This document shows, piece by piece, positions 36,100 through 48,960 of a DNA stretch of 64,000 bases. Below the pieces are notes generated by a model, which saw only the letters and a program-made list of their open reading frames with translations, was not told where the DNA came from and made no database searches. Within the stretch, counting starts at the first letter, position 1; each line of letters starts with the position of its first letter. The stretch lies in NCBI GenBank assembly GCA_905250125.1, contig CAJNOL010000020.1, positions 186,001-250,000 of the forward strand, given 5' to 3'. This DNA is from Rotaria sordida. Lineage: Eukaryota > Rotifera > Eurotatoria > Philodinida > Philodinidae. The position numbers and the translations under genes are program-made.

Positions 36100-37428
36100 T
36101 TACCAATCAAGTGAGTCAGTAAAATTTTCTAATTCTTCTTTTGAAAGATAAAATTGATTATACCAACGACGCATTTTTAATATTGGACCATCCTTTTTAA
36201 CAAGAAATGGAGTACGTTTAAATATCTAAAAGAAAATATTTCTATAAAATATTTATATTTGTTTTTTTTTTTTCATTTATTCTTACTTTATTTTCCCAAA
36301 CAATAATATCTCGATACCATTGTGCAATCCAATTTCCAACAATATACCAACTTAATAATCGTGGTATTTTTTTTTCAACATAAGCTCGAAATTCAACATC
36401 TAATTCTGTATAATTCGTTGGTGTATGAGTATGAAATAAATAAACTCTTCCAAATTTTCCATCAAAACGAAATAATGTTATTCCACCAGGACCATAAAAT
36501 GTTATTGATGCATCAACTTTAGTTGATTCATAAATTTTTCCAAATAATTTTAACATTGCTGTATCATAAAAATATACTATATATGATTTATCAGTACTAA
36601 ATTCTAATGATGCTTGATGATGAACGAATACATGTGGTATGTGCAATTGAGTCCATGGTATACACATTTTACCATGTAGTGGTTGAAAATGTTGAACATC
36701 AGCTGCATTTTCAGAAAATTCTTGTAAATGCATATGAATATTTGGATAACGATACACACCACGAAATTCAAAACGATTACCTAATAATTCATCAATACAA
36801 ATAGCATCATAATGAGGAGATTCATTTAATGGATGATACCAAATCATTATCATTCCATGACGTTCAACACATGGATATGTTTGCACTTTACACTAAGAAA
36901 AATCAATGAATTCATTTCTTTTTTTTCATTTTAACAAATAAAAATATATTGTGTTTTTTTTTTTACTTTTTCAGGTATTTTTCCATCTATATATGGAATT
37001 TTTGTGCAATGACCAGTTTCTCCATTATATTCCCATAAATGAAAAGGACATTGAATACAATTTGTATCTGGTATAACTCGTCCACCAAAAGCTAAATTTG
37101 CTCCCATATGAGCACAGAATGCATCTAAGACATATATTTGATTATGTTTATCGTCAGAACGAAAAATAACCATTTCTCGACCCAATATATATGCGTGTTT
37201 AATTTGACCTCGTTTAGTAATTTCATCAGAATCACAAATACGATACCAACCACATGGATATTGACGAGGATATGTTTGAGATCGATCAATACCTCGACGA
37301 GCTGGTCGAACAATGTTTTTTGTTTCCATCCATCGGCGTAGTATATAGAAAAGAATAAAAATAATAGGAAGAATATACCAATAAATTGAAAATAAGGAAT
37401 ATAACATTTCTATAATAGATGTATTCAT
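36100..37428 (-). CDS. daf-36/nvd: Cholesterol 7-desaturase (DAF-36/Neverland), Rieske oxygenase
   Basis: DAF-36/Neverland converts cholesterol to 7-dehydrocholesterol, the first step to ecdysteroids or dafachronic acids, at the ER membrane. Exons on the minus strand are 37428-36967, 36892-36287 and 36225-36100, all phase 0, giving 397 residues. A membrane anchor (YWYILPIIFILFYIL) precedes the Rieske domain. The [2Fe-2S] ligands are visible as CAHMGANL (Cys105, His107) and CPFHLW (Cys127, His130). The mononuclear iron site is NAADVQHFQPLH (Asp219, His222, His227). The C-terminus has the family blocks GNWIAQWYRDIIVWENK, then DGPILKMRRWYNQFY. All key residues are present, so activity is expected. 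Sister families such as KshA are bacterial; the membrane anchor and the C-terminal block favour the animal enzyme. Confidence 0.92.
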
Positions 37429-40156
37429 AATATTTAATCTAAAATATAAAATTTTTCATAAATAAAACCTATCAAATACAAAAGACTGATCTTGCATATT
37501 AATCTAATCAAAAAAACATTAAATAAAACATAATTAATACATCAAAATAATAATTAATTTGTATCTTTATTGTGCAAAAAAAAAGAGATTTTCTCTTATA
37601 TAATTTAATAGAATGCGATTTCTTTTTATCAAAAATGTTTTCTATTCGCTATATATGTAATATCAAAATACTTTTACATATACTTTTGATTTATCGATTG
37701 CTTTCATGTGAACAGATGTTTCTTTTTATTCTGGATTTTAGGAACACATCATCGAAACATGCTTTTATCGTATGATACTATATATTATTTTGTTCAATCA
37801 TGTCATTTGCGTCTACTTCTTTTTTTTGACAACTGCTTACCTGTATTTCTTCGTGCATAACTGATATTTTGTGTGAATATTTTTATTTCGATCGGCTTGA
37901 AAAGAAACATGCAAGTGTGACAAGTAACAAAATCATTCTTTTTTTTATGCATTATAATCATCAACAAGGCAAGTATTTTTTTCTTTTCTCTAAGTGTATA
38001 CTGATCGGAAATTGCTTGAATAATATATAATGAAAAGTATATGGTCAGGCACATTGGTAAGTTTAATTGAGTTTTATTACTGCTACCATAAAAATATAAG
38101 ATCTAATTTTGTAATAATTTGTTTATAAATTTAAAAACGAATGATCAAACTTAAAATAATCTATCCTATTCAAATTAAATAATAACATAAATCCACAAGA
38201 TTTATTTGTCGACCATACACGCTTGAGAATTACACTTGTTCCTCAAACTTTTTATAATGTTTATATTGTATTTTTTCCGGAAAAATTTAACACTAAATAA
38301 AATGCAGAAACTATTTAATATATTATGTTGTTGTTTTTTTCTACAACTAATCATAAATGTTTATTAAATCTTATTTTTAATTAACTATTCATTATAAATT
38401 CTTTTTGTAAAAAAAGAAAGCATTCATCTGTGGAAATAGCATTATTGTGTTGATACGACGGATCTACCGGATTTATTTTTTGAAGATTTATTGGATTTAT
38501 TTAAACCAGCGGATTTATATATTGATAGCATATAATACAAATTAATTGTAGCAAAAACAAGGAGTCATACTTTAGACTAGTTTGCCCTCACCTACATTTA
38601 GTATATAGTCCTGAGTGTTGACCTTGCCCTCGCTCTCAACTAGGAACTTGTTCTCGGTCTAATCTCTTCCGTCTGATCATTATATATATATATAGAGGTA
38701 GTTTATGGAAAAGTCTCGATAAATATTGAAAAATAAAATCCCGGAAGTTGCTGACATATAATTAAAAAATCTTTTTCTTTTAGCGTTGATATGTTATATA
38801 AGACAATGATAGACTTTATTGTTTCTTTTTTTTGTTGAATAATAATTCTTCGATCATTGGAAAAAGAAATAATCTTTCAAAAGTCCGGTTTGTATTGTTT
38901 TTAATATATATATTAAATATGTTAAACTTCTTCTGTTGTTATATTCATATTGTATTATTGCAAAGACATAAGATCAGCTAGCATTCCAAAACGAACAACA
39001 AAGATATTTATAAATTATCTATTTTTATAATATCAACAAATTAAAAAACAATGAATTTAATCGAATATCAAAGCAGAAATCGTTGTAATAATGAAGTAAT
39101 ACTTGAGAAATGTATCGAAAATCTGAAGAGACGTAATATTATTTAACATTTTAGTTCTTTTCTAAACCAATTTCGTTAAAACTAGCACGTTTTCAATAGG
39201 ATAATAATCCTCAAATACATAAGTAATATTGATAAACGATTTATTACTGATAATGTATTTCAAACAATCAACTGATCACTCAGTAATGCAGATCTAAATC
39301 AAACAAAAAGTATTTGACCAATTGTAAAATGTAAGACTGAAAGTAGAAAATCAAAAACATATTAACAAACTGAAATGTTCTTTTTTAATCAAAGATTTTT
39401 ATCATATTAGTATTAATTAAACATTATCAATGAGAAAATGATATTCTTCTGTGATTTCTTCCAAACATGAATGAACAAAAAATTAAAAATGATGTTCTTA
39501 TATAATACTCTTTGTGAACTATTACTCAAACAATGAAATGATTCATTGTGATATACCTACCAAAATCAATACTCACAAAACAATATTTGTATGGTTTTTT
39601 TTAAACAGTTATATAACAATCTGAATATGAGAATCAAAATACAGATAAAAGACTTGTTCAAATGATTCTCAACATATTTCTACTTGAAATTTCCAAGTGT
39701 ATCGAACAGTTAAAAAATCGATCGTGTGTACTCAATTTATGTACAGTCATTTATTTTCTTTTCTCTCATTCGATCATTTTAAAAATGAATTATTTCATTT
39801 TTATAATTATAAAAACTTCGAATTGACACATATTTGGATAAATAGGATGATAAAAATCAATTATAAAAGTATCGAATCATTTCTATGCAAAACTAATTAT
39901 TAAAATAAATCAATCGAATACATTTAATTATTATAGAAATTGACATTTCAATATAAACCGTTTTAAATAACGATTATCGTACAAATGAATTCTTCATTAG
40001 ATTTTCTTTTTAGCATAAAAGAATTTTTTTTTTTTTGTCCTTCAAGTATTTGCATACGCACAGCACGTGTTTCTTTCGTTCGTTTGTTTAAGGAGACTAG
40101 TGACAACAGTTTTTCTTTTTCTTTTATTCATATCCAGGCAAGCATTTAAGTTTGAA
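37429..40156. other. Intergenic region between divergent genes
   Basis: Separates the minus-strand Neverland gene from the plus-strand B-box gene. AT-rich, with no supported gene. Short ATTTATT- and TATATA-type tracts are present; open frames at 37.6, 37.8 and 39.7 kb are short and featureless. Confidence 0.5.
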
Positions 40157-43073
40157 ATGTCTTTAACAAATGATACAGTATTAGAAACATCCATGCTTTC
40201 ATCATCACAAATTAATATTGAAAAAAATCGTCGATCAACAAAACGTTTTCGTCCATCAGTTCATTGTAATCATATTAATAAACAAACTAATGAACAATGT
40301 ACAGCTGATGGTTTTATGGAATGTGTTCATTGTGATCAAATATGTTGTCTTATTCATATAACTCAACATCAAGATGAATTAAAACATTTACGAGATAATC
40401 TTGTTGAAGTTAGTCAATTATTTTAAATAAAGTTTATTTTTATCCTTTTTTTTTTTATTTTTAAAATTTTTAGGAAGCTAGTGAAACTTATATTACATTA
40501 AGTGAAATGCAAGCTACTGATTCTCGTGAACAACTTCAATCAAATTTAGCTCTATGGAAAAAACAAATGTTGAATAAAATTGAACGAATTTACGATAAAC
40601 TTCTTGGTAATCATTTGAAAATTTTTTTAAAAAACTTTCATAGAAAATTCTTTTCAAAGTAAAATTTTGAAATACGATAGAACTGATTTTGTTATAATAA
40701 GAAGATGATAATTAAAATATGTTAAAATTATTACAAAAAGGAGATTTAAAATATCCGTAACTAATGTTGAACAAAAAGATATTCAATATTTATGATGAGT
40801 CGTATTACATAAATGAATATAACATTTAACTTGAGATGCAGCACATAAGCCTATATCACTAAAATTAAATATAACAAAACAAAAAACGCTTTTTTTTATA
40901 AATATTTCCAAAAAATTTACCTTCGTATATAGAATATGATTTAATCAGATAGTTTTAAATGTTTTATGATTGACATTGTTACGTAATAATCTCAAGCAAA
41001 ATCCCATGTAATACAAATAATTTCTGTATCATTAAAAATTAATTTTATCATATTCAAAAAAAAATCTATTTCAGACATCAATCCGATTATAAATTTCTAA
41101 AGACGATTATTGAAAGTGATTTAATTCGTTTTTATAAAATTTCCTAGAAAAAAAAACCATCATGATTTTTATGTATTTAAATTTAATTATTTTTAGAGGA
41201 TATAGAACAATCATTTATAAAAGTTAGTTCCAATTTTGAATTAACAAAAAAAACTCTTGCAAATGAATTTGAAGAAAATATTTCAACAAAATTAGAACGT
41301 CTTTCAACAAAATGTGATTTTTATCCTCATGAACTTGATGAATTAAGATTAGCATTAAATGAAATGCATATCCGTATACGTGAAGCACGTACATCAATAA
41401 TAAATATTGATTTTGGTAATGGAAATACTTGTTTATTAGATAATGATGATACATTTGAATATAATAATAATATTGAATCACCAAAAATAATAATACAAAC
41501 AAAACCTGATATTGAACGTATTTTGAATGGTTCTTATCTTAGACAATTTAATATTGAAATTGATAATGATTCTAATCATATTCCACTTTTATATGATACA
41601 TCAAATAAACATGTAAAAATTTTATTTCATAAAAAAAAAAAGAAAACAAAAAAAAGCAAAAGTTTTTTTTTTTTAGTTACTCGTTTGTAATAATGAAAGT
41701 AATACTATTGAATTATTTAATCATGAAGAACGTATTGGTGGAGGTTTTTGGTCAAAGGAATATTCATTAATAACATGTATTAAATGGTGTCCATATTTAA
41801 ATACATTTCTTGTTCTTTGTTCTCAATCACTTTATGCACTTAACTGTTCTCAAGAACCATTTAATATTTATCCAATTACACAAGTAACAAAAGACAAAAA
41901 GAGATTTTTTTCTTCTTAATCAAGGCTCTCGATTGTTTTTCGAAGTAGAAGTGGATAAAAATTTGACAGACAGTCAGAGACAATTTATCTGGTAGAAAGT
42001 AACTGACGATGAAACCTCTTCAGGTGTCAAATCGTTTTTCGACCGAGACGATTTTCGTTTTGATGAATAATAGAAAAGTCTAGAATGCTTTGGTTTTTCG
42101 AGTTTTCATTCTTGAGATATTGAAATTTTACTGAATTTTTCAACAAAAAAGTTGTGGAGTAATATGGAAAATCAACTTTTGAATTTCAATTTCAAACTTT
42201 GTTCATACGAAGTTAGAAGTCGAAACTCTCACGTGATCTGAATGAGAACCAAAACTTTTCATTCAAAAAAATTCAGTCAAATTTCGATATCTCAAGAACG
42301 ATGGTCTGGAAAACAAAACCATTCTAGACTTTTCTATTATTCATCAAATGAACATCATCTCGCTCGAAATTCGATTTGACACATAAAAAGATTTCCTCTT
42401 GAGAAAATTTGCCTTCTAATAGTTGGTAGACAATTTTGCGACAACACCTCAAATTTCCGCAGATGTGACATAAAAAGTGGAGACGGAGCTAGCCTATTCC
42501 AATCATTTCTACATTTTGTTTTATGATCAATCATTATATTTTTAGATAAAACCAATAAATGGTAATCCAATGAAATATATTAGTGTAAATAATGATTTAT
42601 TATTAATAAAACATGGTCATGGTTTATTTATTGATAATTATTCATTAGAAAAAATGGAATTACTTAAACGTTGGTCAAAACAAGATTTTTATCCAAATAA
42701 TGAAAATACAATTGATATTCATCGTATTGAATTATATTCAAATTTTTATCTTGCAATGAATGTTGAAATAAATGATGATAATGATGTTTTAGATTTATTT
42801 ATTGTTCCAAATATACAACATATACGAAGATTAGAAAATTCATATTTAATGCTTTATTTACCATTAAATAATTATTGGATAATTAAACAAAAACAAGATA
42901 ATAATCAAATCGATTTATGTCTTTTAGATCAAAATGGACATATTGATCAATTAAATATAATTAATAGTGAAAATATTAATAGTATACGTTCATTTGGAAA
43001 ACATTTTCTATTAGTTACACGACAAAATAAAAACTCTATTCAAATGCAATTATTTCATATTGATAAATTCTAA
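40157..43073 (+). CDS. TRIM-like B-box/coiled-coil protein with divergent C-terminal repeat domain
   Basis: Exons 40157-40408, 40474-40606, 41197-41612, 41677-41883 and 42546-43073 encode 511 residues. Near the N-terminus a basic RRSTKRFRPS is followed by a B-box-like zinc motif: HCNHINKQTNEQC, then CVHCDQICCLIHITQH. A helical stretch follows (LALWKKQMLNKIERIYDKLL and STKLERLSTKC), consistent with a coiled coil. The C-terminal half has short beta-rich repeats (GGGFWSKEYSLITCIKW, LNTFLVLCSQSLYALNC, SFGKHFLLVTRQ) that suggest a degenerate beta-propeller. There is no RING, so ubiquitin-ligase activity is not implied. Such proteins are abundant in rotifers as far as I know. The ATG follows an acceptor-like site by 19 nt; an in-frame upstream ATG at 40067 is less likely. 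Function is unknown. Confidence 0.72.
42010..42400. mobile_element. Foldback element in intron 4 of the B-box gene
   Basis: Inverted arms face each other. The block GATGAATAATAGAAAAGTCT near 42060 recurs inverted at about 42330-42350, followed in both arms by TCTTGAGATAT and GACTGAATTTTT-type sequence. Outer blocks (GTGTCAAATCG and its complement CGATTTGACAC) also pair. Weaker similarity may extend the ends to about 41955 and 42500. No coding capacity. Confidence 0.7.
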
Positions 43074-44267
43074 ATTACAATTCTATGTGATGTTGTTTGT
43101 GTTTTTCTTTTGTATGTATTTATTCTAGGATTTATATATAATAAAAAAAAAAAATCTCGTTTACAAAGATTAGTTTCAAATTATTACATTACATAAATAC
43201 ATATGTAATATATTTACAATGATTCATCAAACTTAATCATTGATAAACATATAAAATATATATCATTCACATAAATTCATTAATACTATTGATAAGAATA
43301 GAAAAAAAAAAGCAAAAAGTCTATCTCAATTTACATCATAGGAACAAGAAACAATTTTTTATTTTTAGCACTTCGAGTATCCTAAAAATCAAATGAGAAT
43401 ATAAACTCATAGAGGCAAGAACAGGAAAAAAAAAAGAATTAAGCCTCTTCACTCACCCAATCTAACATCCGACTCGTATATCCTTATTCTCTTTTTTCGT
43501 TATTTATTTGCATACTCATATATATATATATATATATATACATTCAATAAAGTAATCGACGATAGTAATGCCAACTAGTTCGACGACAATCAATCTTGGT
43601 TGTATTCTATGCGTTGCATTTTTTTTTGCTTACATATGAAAGTGTGTTGTAAAAAAAAATATGGCATAGTTGCCATCACGTGAGAGAAAAAAAACAATAC
43701 TATTCTTTTTTTCTCATTGCATTTTATAATTTCCTTATTATCAGCTTTTACTGATCACGTACTAACATACATTTTCTTCTTTATTTGACGTTCTTTTTAC
43801 ATTTATCCGAATAGGTTTTTTGCCTTTCTTTTTTTTTTCTTTTTATTTCTATTCGTCTAGCTATAAAATGTACTTTACTGGCATAATAAGACCTTGATAT
43901 TTTTAGTCCCATCAATGCAATATCTAGAAGAGTTGTAGTCGTTCATTTTTTCTTTCCTGTTCTTTTGCTTTTGCTAGTGTTTGTCAATTTATATTTCAAA
44001 GAAACTTATCATTATCGAGGCTATAGGAAGCACACTAATTTGTCTTCATCATTCTTTTCAAAGACAAATCGGGCGTATGAACATTTACTAACTGTCGTCG
44101 ATGTTAGACTCTATAGAAATTTCTCGTTCTTTCCTTTTTTTTTCTATAGTTTCATTCTCTTCTATAAATATTTCTTTTATTCTAGATTGTATACGTTTAT
44201 TTTTAAATATATAAATAAGAAAGAGGTGAAATTCGTTAGTCACTTAATCGAATAAGTTCTATTAACG
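43074..44267. other. Intergenic region and tetraspanin leader
   Basis: Includes a TA dinucleotide run at about 43519-43540. Sequence from 43.6 to 44.27 kb is T-rich and probably promoter/5' UTR. The open frame ending just before 44268 has no domain and overlaps the presumed leader. Confidence 0.5.
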
Positions 44268-45089
44268 ATGCGTTCACATAAACTTTTGTTCCTTATCTTT
44301 TTGATATTATATTTCATTGCCGGCATTTCACTTCTCATTACGGGTAGTGTAGCTCATAGACATGCGTCACAATGTAAGTTCAATTTTATTTATTTAATTA
44401 TGAATTGTTTTGTTCTTGTTAGTTTCGCATATTACTGGTTATTCACTTATTTCTGGTGCCGGATTTATTATTGCATTAGGTGTTATTATTATTGTTTTAA
44501 CAGCACTTGGTAAATAGATATTAGTTTATTTTAATCCAAAAAAAAAAAATATATATATATATATATGTATATAATTCTTATTTTAATAGGCCTCGTTGGA
44601 GCATATAAAAATCGTTTAAATTTATTAAAAATTTTTATTGTTTCATTGGTTATAATACTTTTACTTCAATTAATTGCTGCAATTGTTGCATTTACTCTTC
44701 GCAATAAAGCTAAAGATCAATTACATACAGAATTAAAGGAATCATTAACAGATTATAAAAATGGAAATGAAAATACTATAACTGAATGGAATCGTCTTCA
44801 ACAAAAATGGTCATGTTGTGGTGTTGATAAAACTGATGATTGGAAGAATTATACTAAAGATGGTAAACCACCATCATCATGTTGTCCTAATAATGATTGT
44901 ACACAACCTATGGTAAATGGTACGGTTTATTTTGATCGTGGTTGTTATGAATCAGCTAGTAATCTTTTCTTTCAATATTCAAAAGCATTAGGTGGTGTTT
45001 CAATATTTTTCTTTTTTATTGAAATTGCTGGTCTTGGCTTAGCTATTTTTCTTCTTCGTGATTTGAAAAATAACTATGGAAGCGTTTAA
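44268..45089 (+). CDS. Tetraspanin
   Basis: Tetraspanins organise membrane microdomains by binding integrins, receptors and each other. Exons 44268-44373, 44423-44509 and 44590-45089 (introns 49 and 80 nt) give 230 residues, typical for the family. Four membrane segments are visible: LFLIFLILYFIAGISLLI, GFIIALGVIIIVLTALG, IFIVSLVIILLLQLIAAIVA and GVSIFFFFIEIAGLGLAIFL. The large extracellular loop holds the diagnostic WSCCGV motif, PPSSCC and GCYES, enough cysteines for two or three disulphides. A polar NR loop (YKNRLN) separates TM2 and TM3. One N-glycosylation sequon, NGT, lies in the loop. The subfamily cannot be assigned by eye. The start is the first ATG of the frame leading into TM1. Confidence 0.92.
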
Positions 45090-45926
45090 TTAAAAACAAA
45101 AAAAACTCAAAATAAGCAAAAGCCTTTTTTTTTCTTTTCTTCTTTGTCATTTATTATAGCACTTGTAGTTTTCTTCGCGTCCGACGTTTAGCGTTCATCA
45201 TTATTTTCTGTTTTTTTCTTTGTTGTAAAGCTTTTAGATGATTATAACATTCTGTTGTTCTTTGTTGTTCTATTATGTTAATGAAATATTTAGTAAACAT
45301 TATATTTCAGCTAAATACTTATGAAAATATTTTAATTGTGATCTATTAATGAATAATCATGTTTATAAAATGTTGAAATTACAGAATAGATTTGTGAATA
45401 TTAATTAATAATCAAATAGATAGACTTTCATAATAATTAATAAAACAAAAAATTAGAATACAGTTTTGCATCTCCAATCAATATACTTAATGCAAAAAAA
45501 AACTAAATATTCGAACAATTTATGATATTATATTGATGCTGAGAGAGAAGCAGTGACTGCGATGGAGTCTATCAAATTTAGATTCAAATTTTTTTTTATT
45601 GAATAGATCTGAGTTAGAGTTGTAAGCTGTCCGGTCGGACCAATTCGAAAAATCTTTTAGACTGATGAAAACTAGCCTGTTTGTTGAATCTTTATAAATC
45701 AATTTATCAGAATGGCTTCAGAAAACATTCATTTTCCTTTTTGCACTTAGGTTCTTTTTTTTACAAATCTTCAGGAAGAAATATCATATTATAGTCATTT
45801 ATATTTGTTAGGTTTCTCAAAGATGAATATGTGATATTTATATATATCTATGTATAGCGCGAAAAAAAAACAATCATTTGCCCATCAACTGATTGTTAAA
45901 CTCTAAATCTTGAATTTTCTCACTCA
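45090..45926. other. Tetraspanin 3' flank, nothing recognised
   Basis: AT-rich 3' flank without a supported gene, ending at a foldback element. Confidence 0.5.
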
Positions 45927-46548
45927 CGAGAAAACTACCCAAGGTGATACCTTGTGTTTGAGATGAGACCCCAGTCATCAGGTAGAGCCTGTTGAAACTA
46001 GAGGAATCCTAAAACGGTTCTTACTAGTGCGCTGTCATTTTGAAGTTATGACCATTATACTGGATTTCTTACTTTTGACATGGTATTAATAAAAAAAACC
46101 GGGCAAACAATTTTTAGCCTAAAACTTTGTCCATAAACAAGTCTTGAAGTCATTAGAATCTTCTAAATATTTCAGCTAAAAAGAATGGTCTTTTCTCGAG
46201 ATATCAAATTCACAAAAAACCATGATATTTCACCAAAAAAGATGGAAAATCTAGGTTTTTTTTGTGTATTCTATATTTCGAGACCATTCTTTTTGTCTGA
46301 AATTTGTAGGAGATTCTAATGATTTCAAGAACTGTCTATAAGCAAAGTTTTAGGCTAAAATTCGTTTTTCCGTTTTTTATAAATACTGTGCTAAAGGTAA
46401 AAAATTCAGTGTAACAATCATAACTCCAAAATGGCAGCGCATGAACAAGAAGTCTTCTAAGCTTCTTCTAGTCTCAACAGGTTCTATCTAATGACCGAGA
46501 TCTCATATCAAACACGAAATATCACCTCGAGTACTTCTCTAGTCATCT
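45927..46548. mobile_element. Foldback element of about 620 bp
   Basis: The arms pair from AAGGTGATACCTTGTGTTTG (45941) against the inverted copy near 46510-46530, through AGCCTGTTGAAACTAGAGGA and TAGCCTAAAACTTTG, to the centre near 46245, where GACCATTCTTTT and AAAGAATGGTC face each other. Divergence is visible by eye, perhaps 15-25 percent. There is no coding capacity and no clear target duplication was found. Confidence 0.72.
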
Positions 46549-47193
46549 TTTTTTATATAAACCTAACATTTCTTTTCAAACGATGAACCAAACCTAAATT
46601 TGATCTTTAATCAAAACAAATGTATGAAATAATTTTAACTCAAGTAACATAGTTTTGATTGTGCTTTTTAAAAAATGATATATACTTCGATTAAAGAAAT
46701 ACAACAATGTAAACGAACAGAAGAAAATAAAACTAATAGTCATGGCTCTCAATAAGTTTTGTCAGAGGAAAAACTGGTATATCTATCAAACATTATCCCA
46801 CTGGTCCAGCCCGACTACAACTCTGGTCTAAGCACAGATGTAGGTTCAAAAAACAAAGTTTAAAAAAAATCAAGTTTCAGTACGAATTCAAAAACTTCGA
46901 ACCTAGTGTTGTCTAAACTTGTGCTTTAAGAAATTATTGATTATAAGTAATAATCTGGTATTAGATGAAAACGATGAAAGTTTAAATAATTGTATTAAAT
47001 TAAACAAATGGAGTTTGTATGTATTCATTCTTAATCATATATTCGAAGAAATCTTCTATGAGAATTCAATGTAATTCATAGCAATTTCATTGTTGTCATT
47101 GGCATTCGAAATCTTTCATTTAAATGTTAGATATTGTCTAATATCTTTCACATTAAATAAAATCGATCCATAAGTTATTATATCAATACTAAC
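46549..47193. other. Spacer between two foldback elements
   Basis: 645 nt of AT-rich DNA in which nothing was recognised. Confidence 0.4.
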
Positions 47194-48612
47194 GAGGAAA
47201 GTTTCTCAAGTGATCAATCGATTTTTCGTAAAAACATACATGATTGTATGCAGTCCACTGCACTGATTTCGAATATCAGGGTGTTAGCGACTTTTAGATC
47301 TGTCTAGATTCTGTATCATTACTCTGAATCTCTCTCTGATAAGAGTGTTTCTCATCAAATTCAATCTTTTAAACAGTCTACCATGTACTACTACACAAAA
47401 TCTTCATAGGAATACTTTTTTTTATAGACAATTCAACCTTAAGTTTCAAATACTAAGCTACAAAGCAGGGAAGTAATTTGTAGATTGATTACAAATAATC
47501 ACCTGACATTTCTTCTCGTTTCATTATCATATATTCATAAATTAATCATAATTATATTATATTCAGCAAAGTATATAACAATGGAAGAAATAAAAAACAC
47601 GTATACTATTGTCCATCCAAAAAATCGGTATGTGCGACTATTTTTTGAATAATTCGCGAACAAAAAAGGAAAGAAATCTGCGATTTTTACCATTCAAAAG
47701 AGCGATATTGGAAGTATCTATCTGTATAAGACTCACTAAGTTCGAAGAATTTTTTCGTGGCTGCTTTTTTCAACTGACATTTTTTTCGCTGTTTTTTTTC
47801 ATCGAATTTCACAAGAATTTCAACTCAAATTATACACAAATATAGCCGAAACCATCCTATATTTCTACAAAAATTATCATGTCGTTAAAAAAAATCCTGT
47901 TGGAGAAAAAACAGATCGAAACAGCGACTCAAAATTTTATCACGAATACAGGATAGTTTCGACTATATCTGTGTATAATTTGTGTTGAAATTCTTGTGAA
48001 ATTCGATGAAAAAAGACTGCAGAAAAAAAATTTCAGTTTAAAAGCAACCATGAAAGAATCTTTCGAACTTAGTGAGTCTTACACACATAGATACTCTCGA
48101 TATTGCTCTTTCGAATGATGGAAACTCCTGGTTTCTACTCCTTTTTGTTCTCGACTTATTCAAAAAATAGTCGCACATACCGACTTTTTGAATGGACAAT
48201 AGTATACGTTTTTTCTATTTCTTCCATTGTTATATACTTTGCTGAACATAAGATAGTTCTGATTAATTTGTGAATATATGGTGATGAAACGAAAAGAAAT
48301 GTTAGATGACTATTTGTAGTCAATGTAGGAATTACTTCGCTGCTTTATGGCTTAGTATTTGAAACTTACGGTCGAAGTGTCTATAAAAAAAGTATTCGTG
48401 TGGATATTCTGTCTGGTGGTACATGATCGACGGATTAAAAGATTGAATTGGATGAGAAATATCCTTATCAGAAGGGAAAGTTCGGAGTGATGATACAAAA
48501 TCTAGAAAGGCCTAAGGGTCACTAACACTCTGATTTTCGAAATCAGCATAGTAAACTGCATACAGTCATATATGTTACTACAAAGAATCGATTGATTACT
48601 TGGAAAATTTTT
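47194..48612. mobile_element. 1.4-kb imperfect palindrome (foldback element)
   Basis: Two arms of about 670 nt are inverted copies around a loop near 47864-47942. Paired landmarks run the whole length: GTGATCAATCG near 47209 with its complement near 48590, GTATGCAGTCCACTG-type sequence, TTTCAAATACTAAG at 47446, TTCAGCAAAGTATATA at 47561 with TATATACTTTGCTG at 48232, and ACTATTGTCCAT at 47605. No transposase is readable; the open frame at 47609-47845 lies within one arm and is not conserved in the other. Confidence 0.8.
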
Positions 48613-48960
48613 CTTGTAAGAAAAACATCTGTAAAATGTAAAAATAAAAACCACAAAACCTATTATGATATTAAAAAAATACATATATATCTTTCAAGTT
48701 GAATATGAAATTGAAATGATGACAAGATAATTAATGTTGACATCAATTTTCATTATTATGATTCTATCATTATCATTCTATTTATTAATTGTCTTGAATG
48801 AACTAATACATTGTCATGCAAATGGTCTTTTTCTTTTTATTTAATGAATAAATAAAAGGTTTCTATGTCAATGAGAAAGTTCCTATGTGTAAAATATATA
48901 AAACAAAAAAAAAAAAAGAAACACTTCTTTTTTGTTGATGAAAAAGAAAAAGTTTGAAAT

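Noticed and set aside
47609..47845. 78-codon open frame
   Set aside because: Inside one arm of the palindrome; the inverted arm does not preserve the frame.
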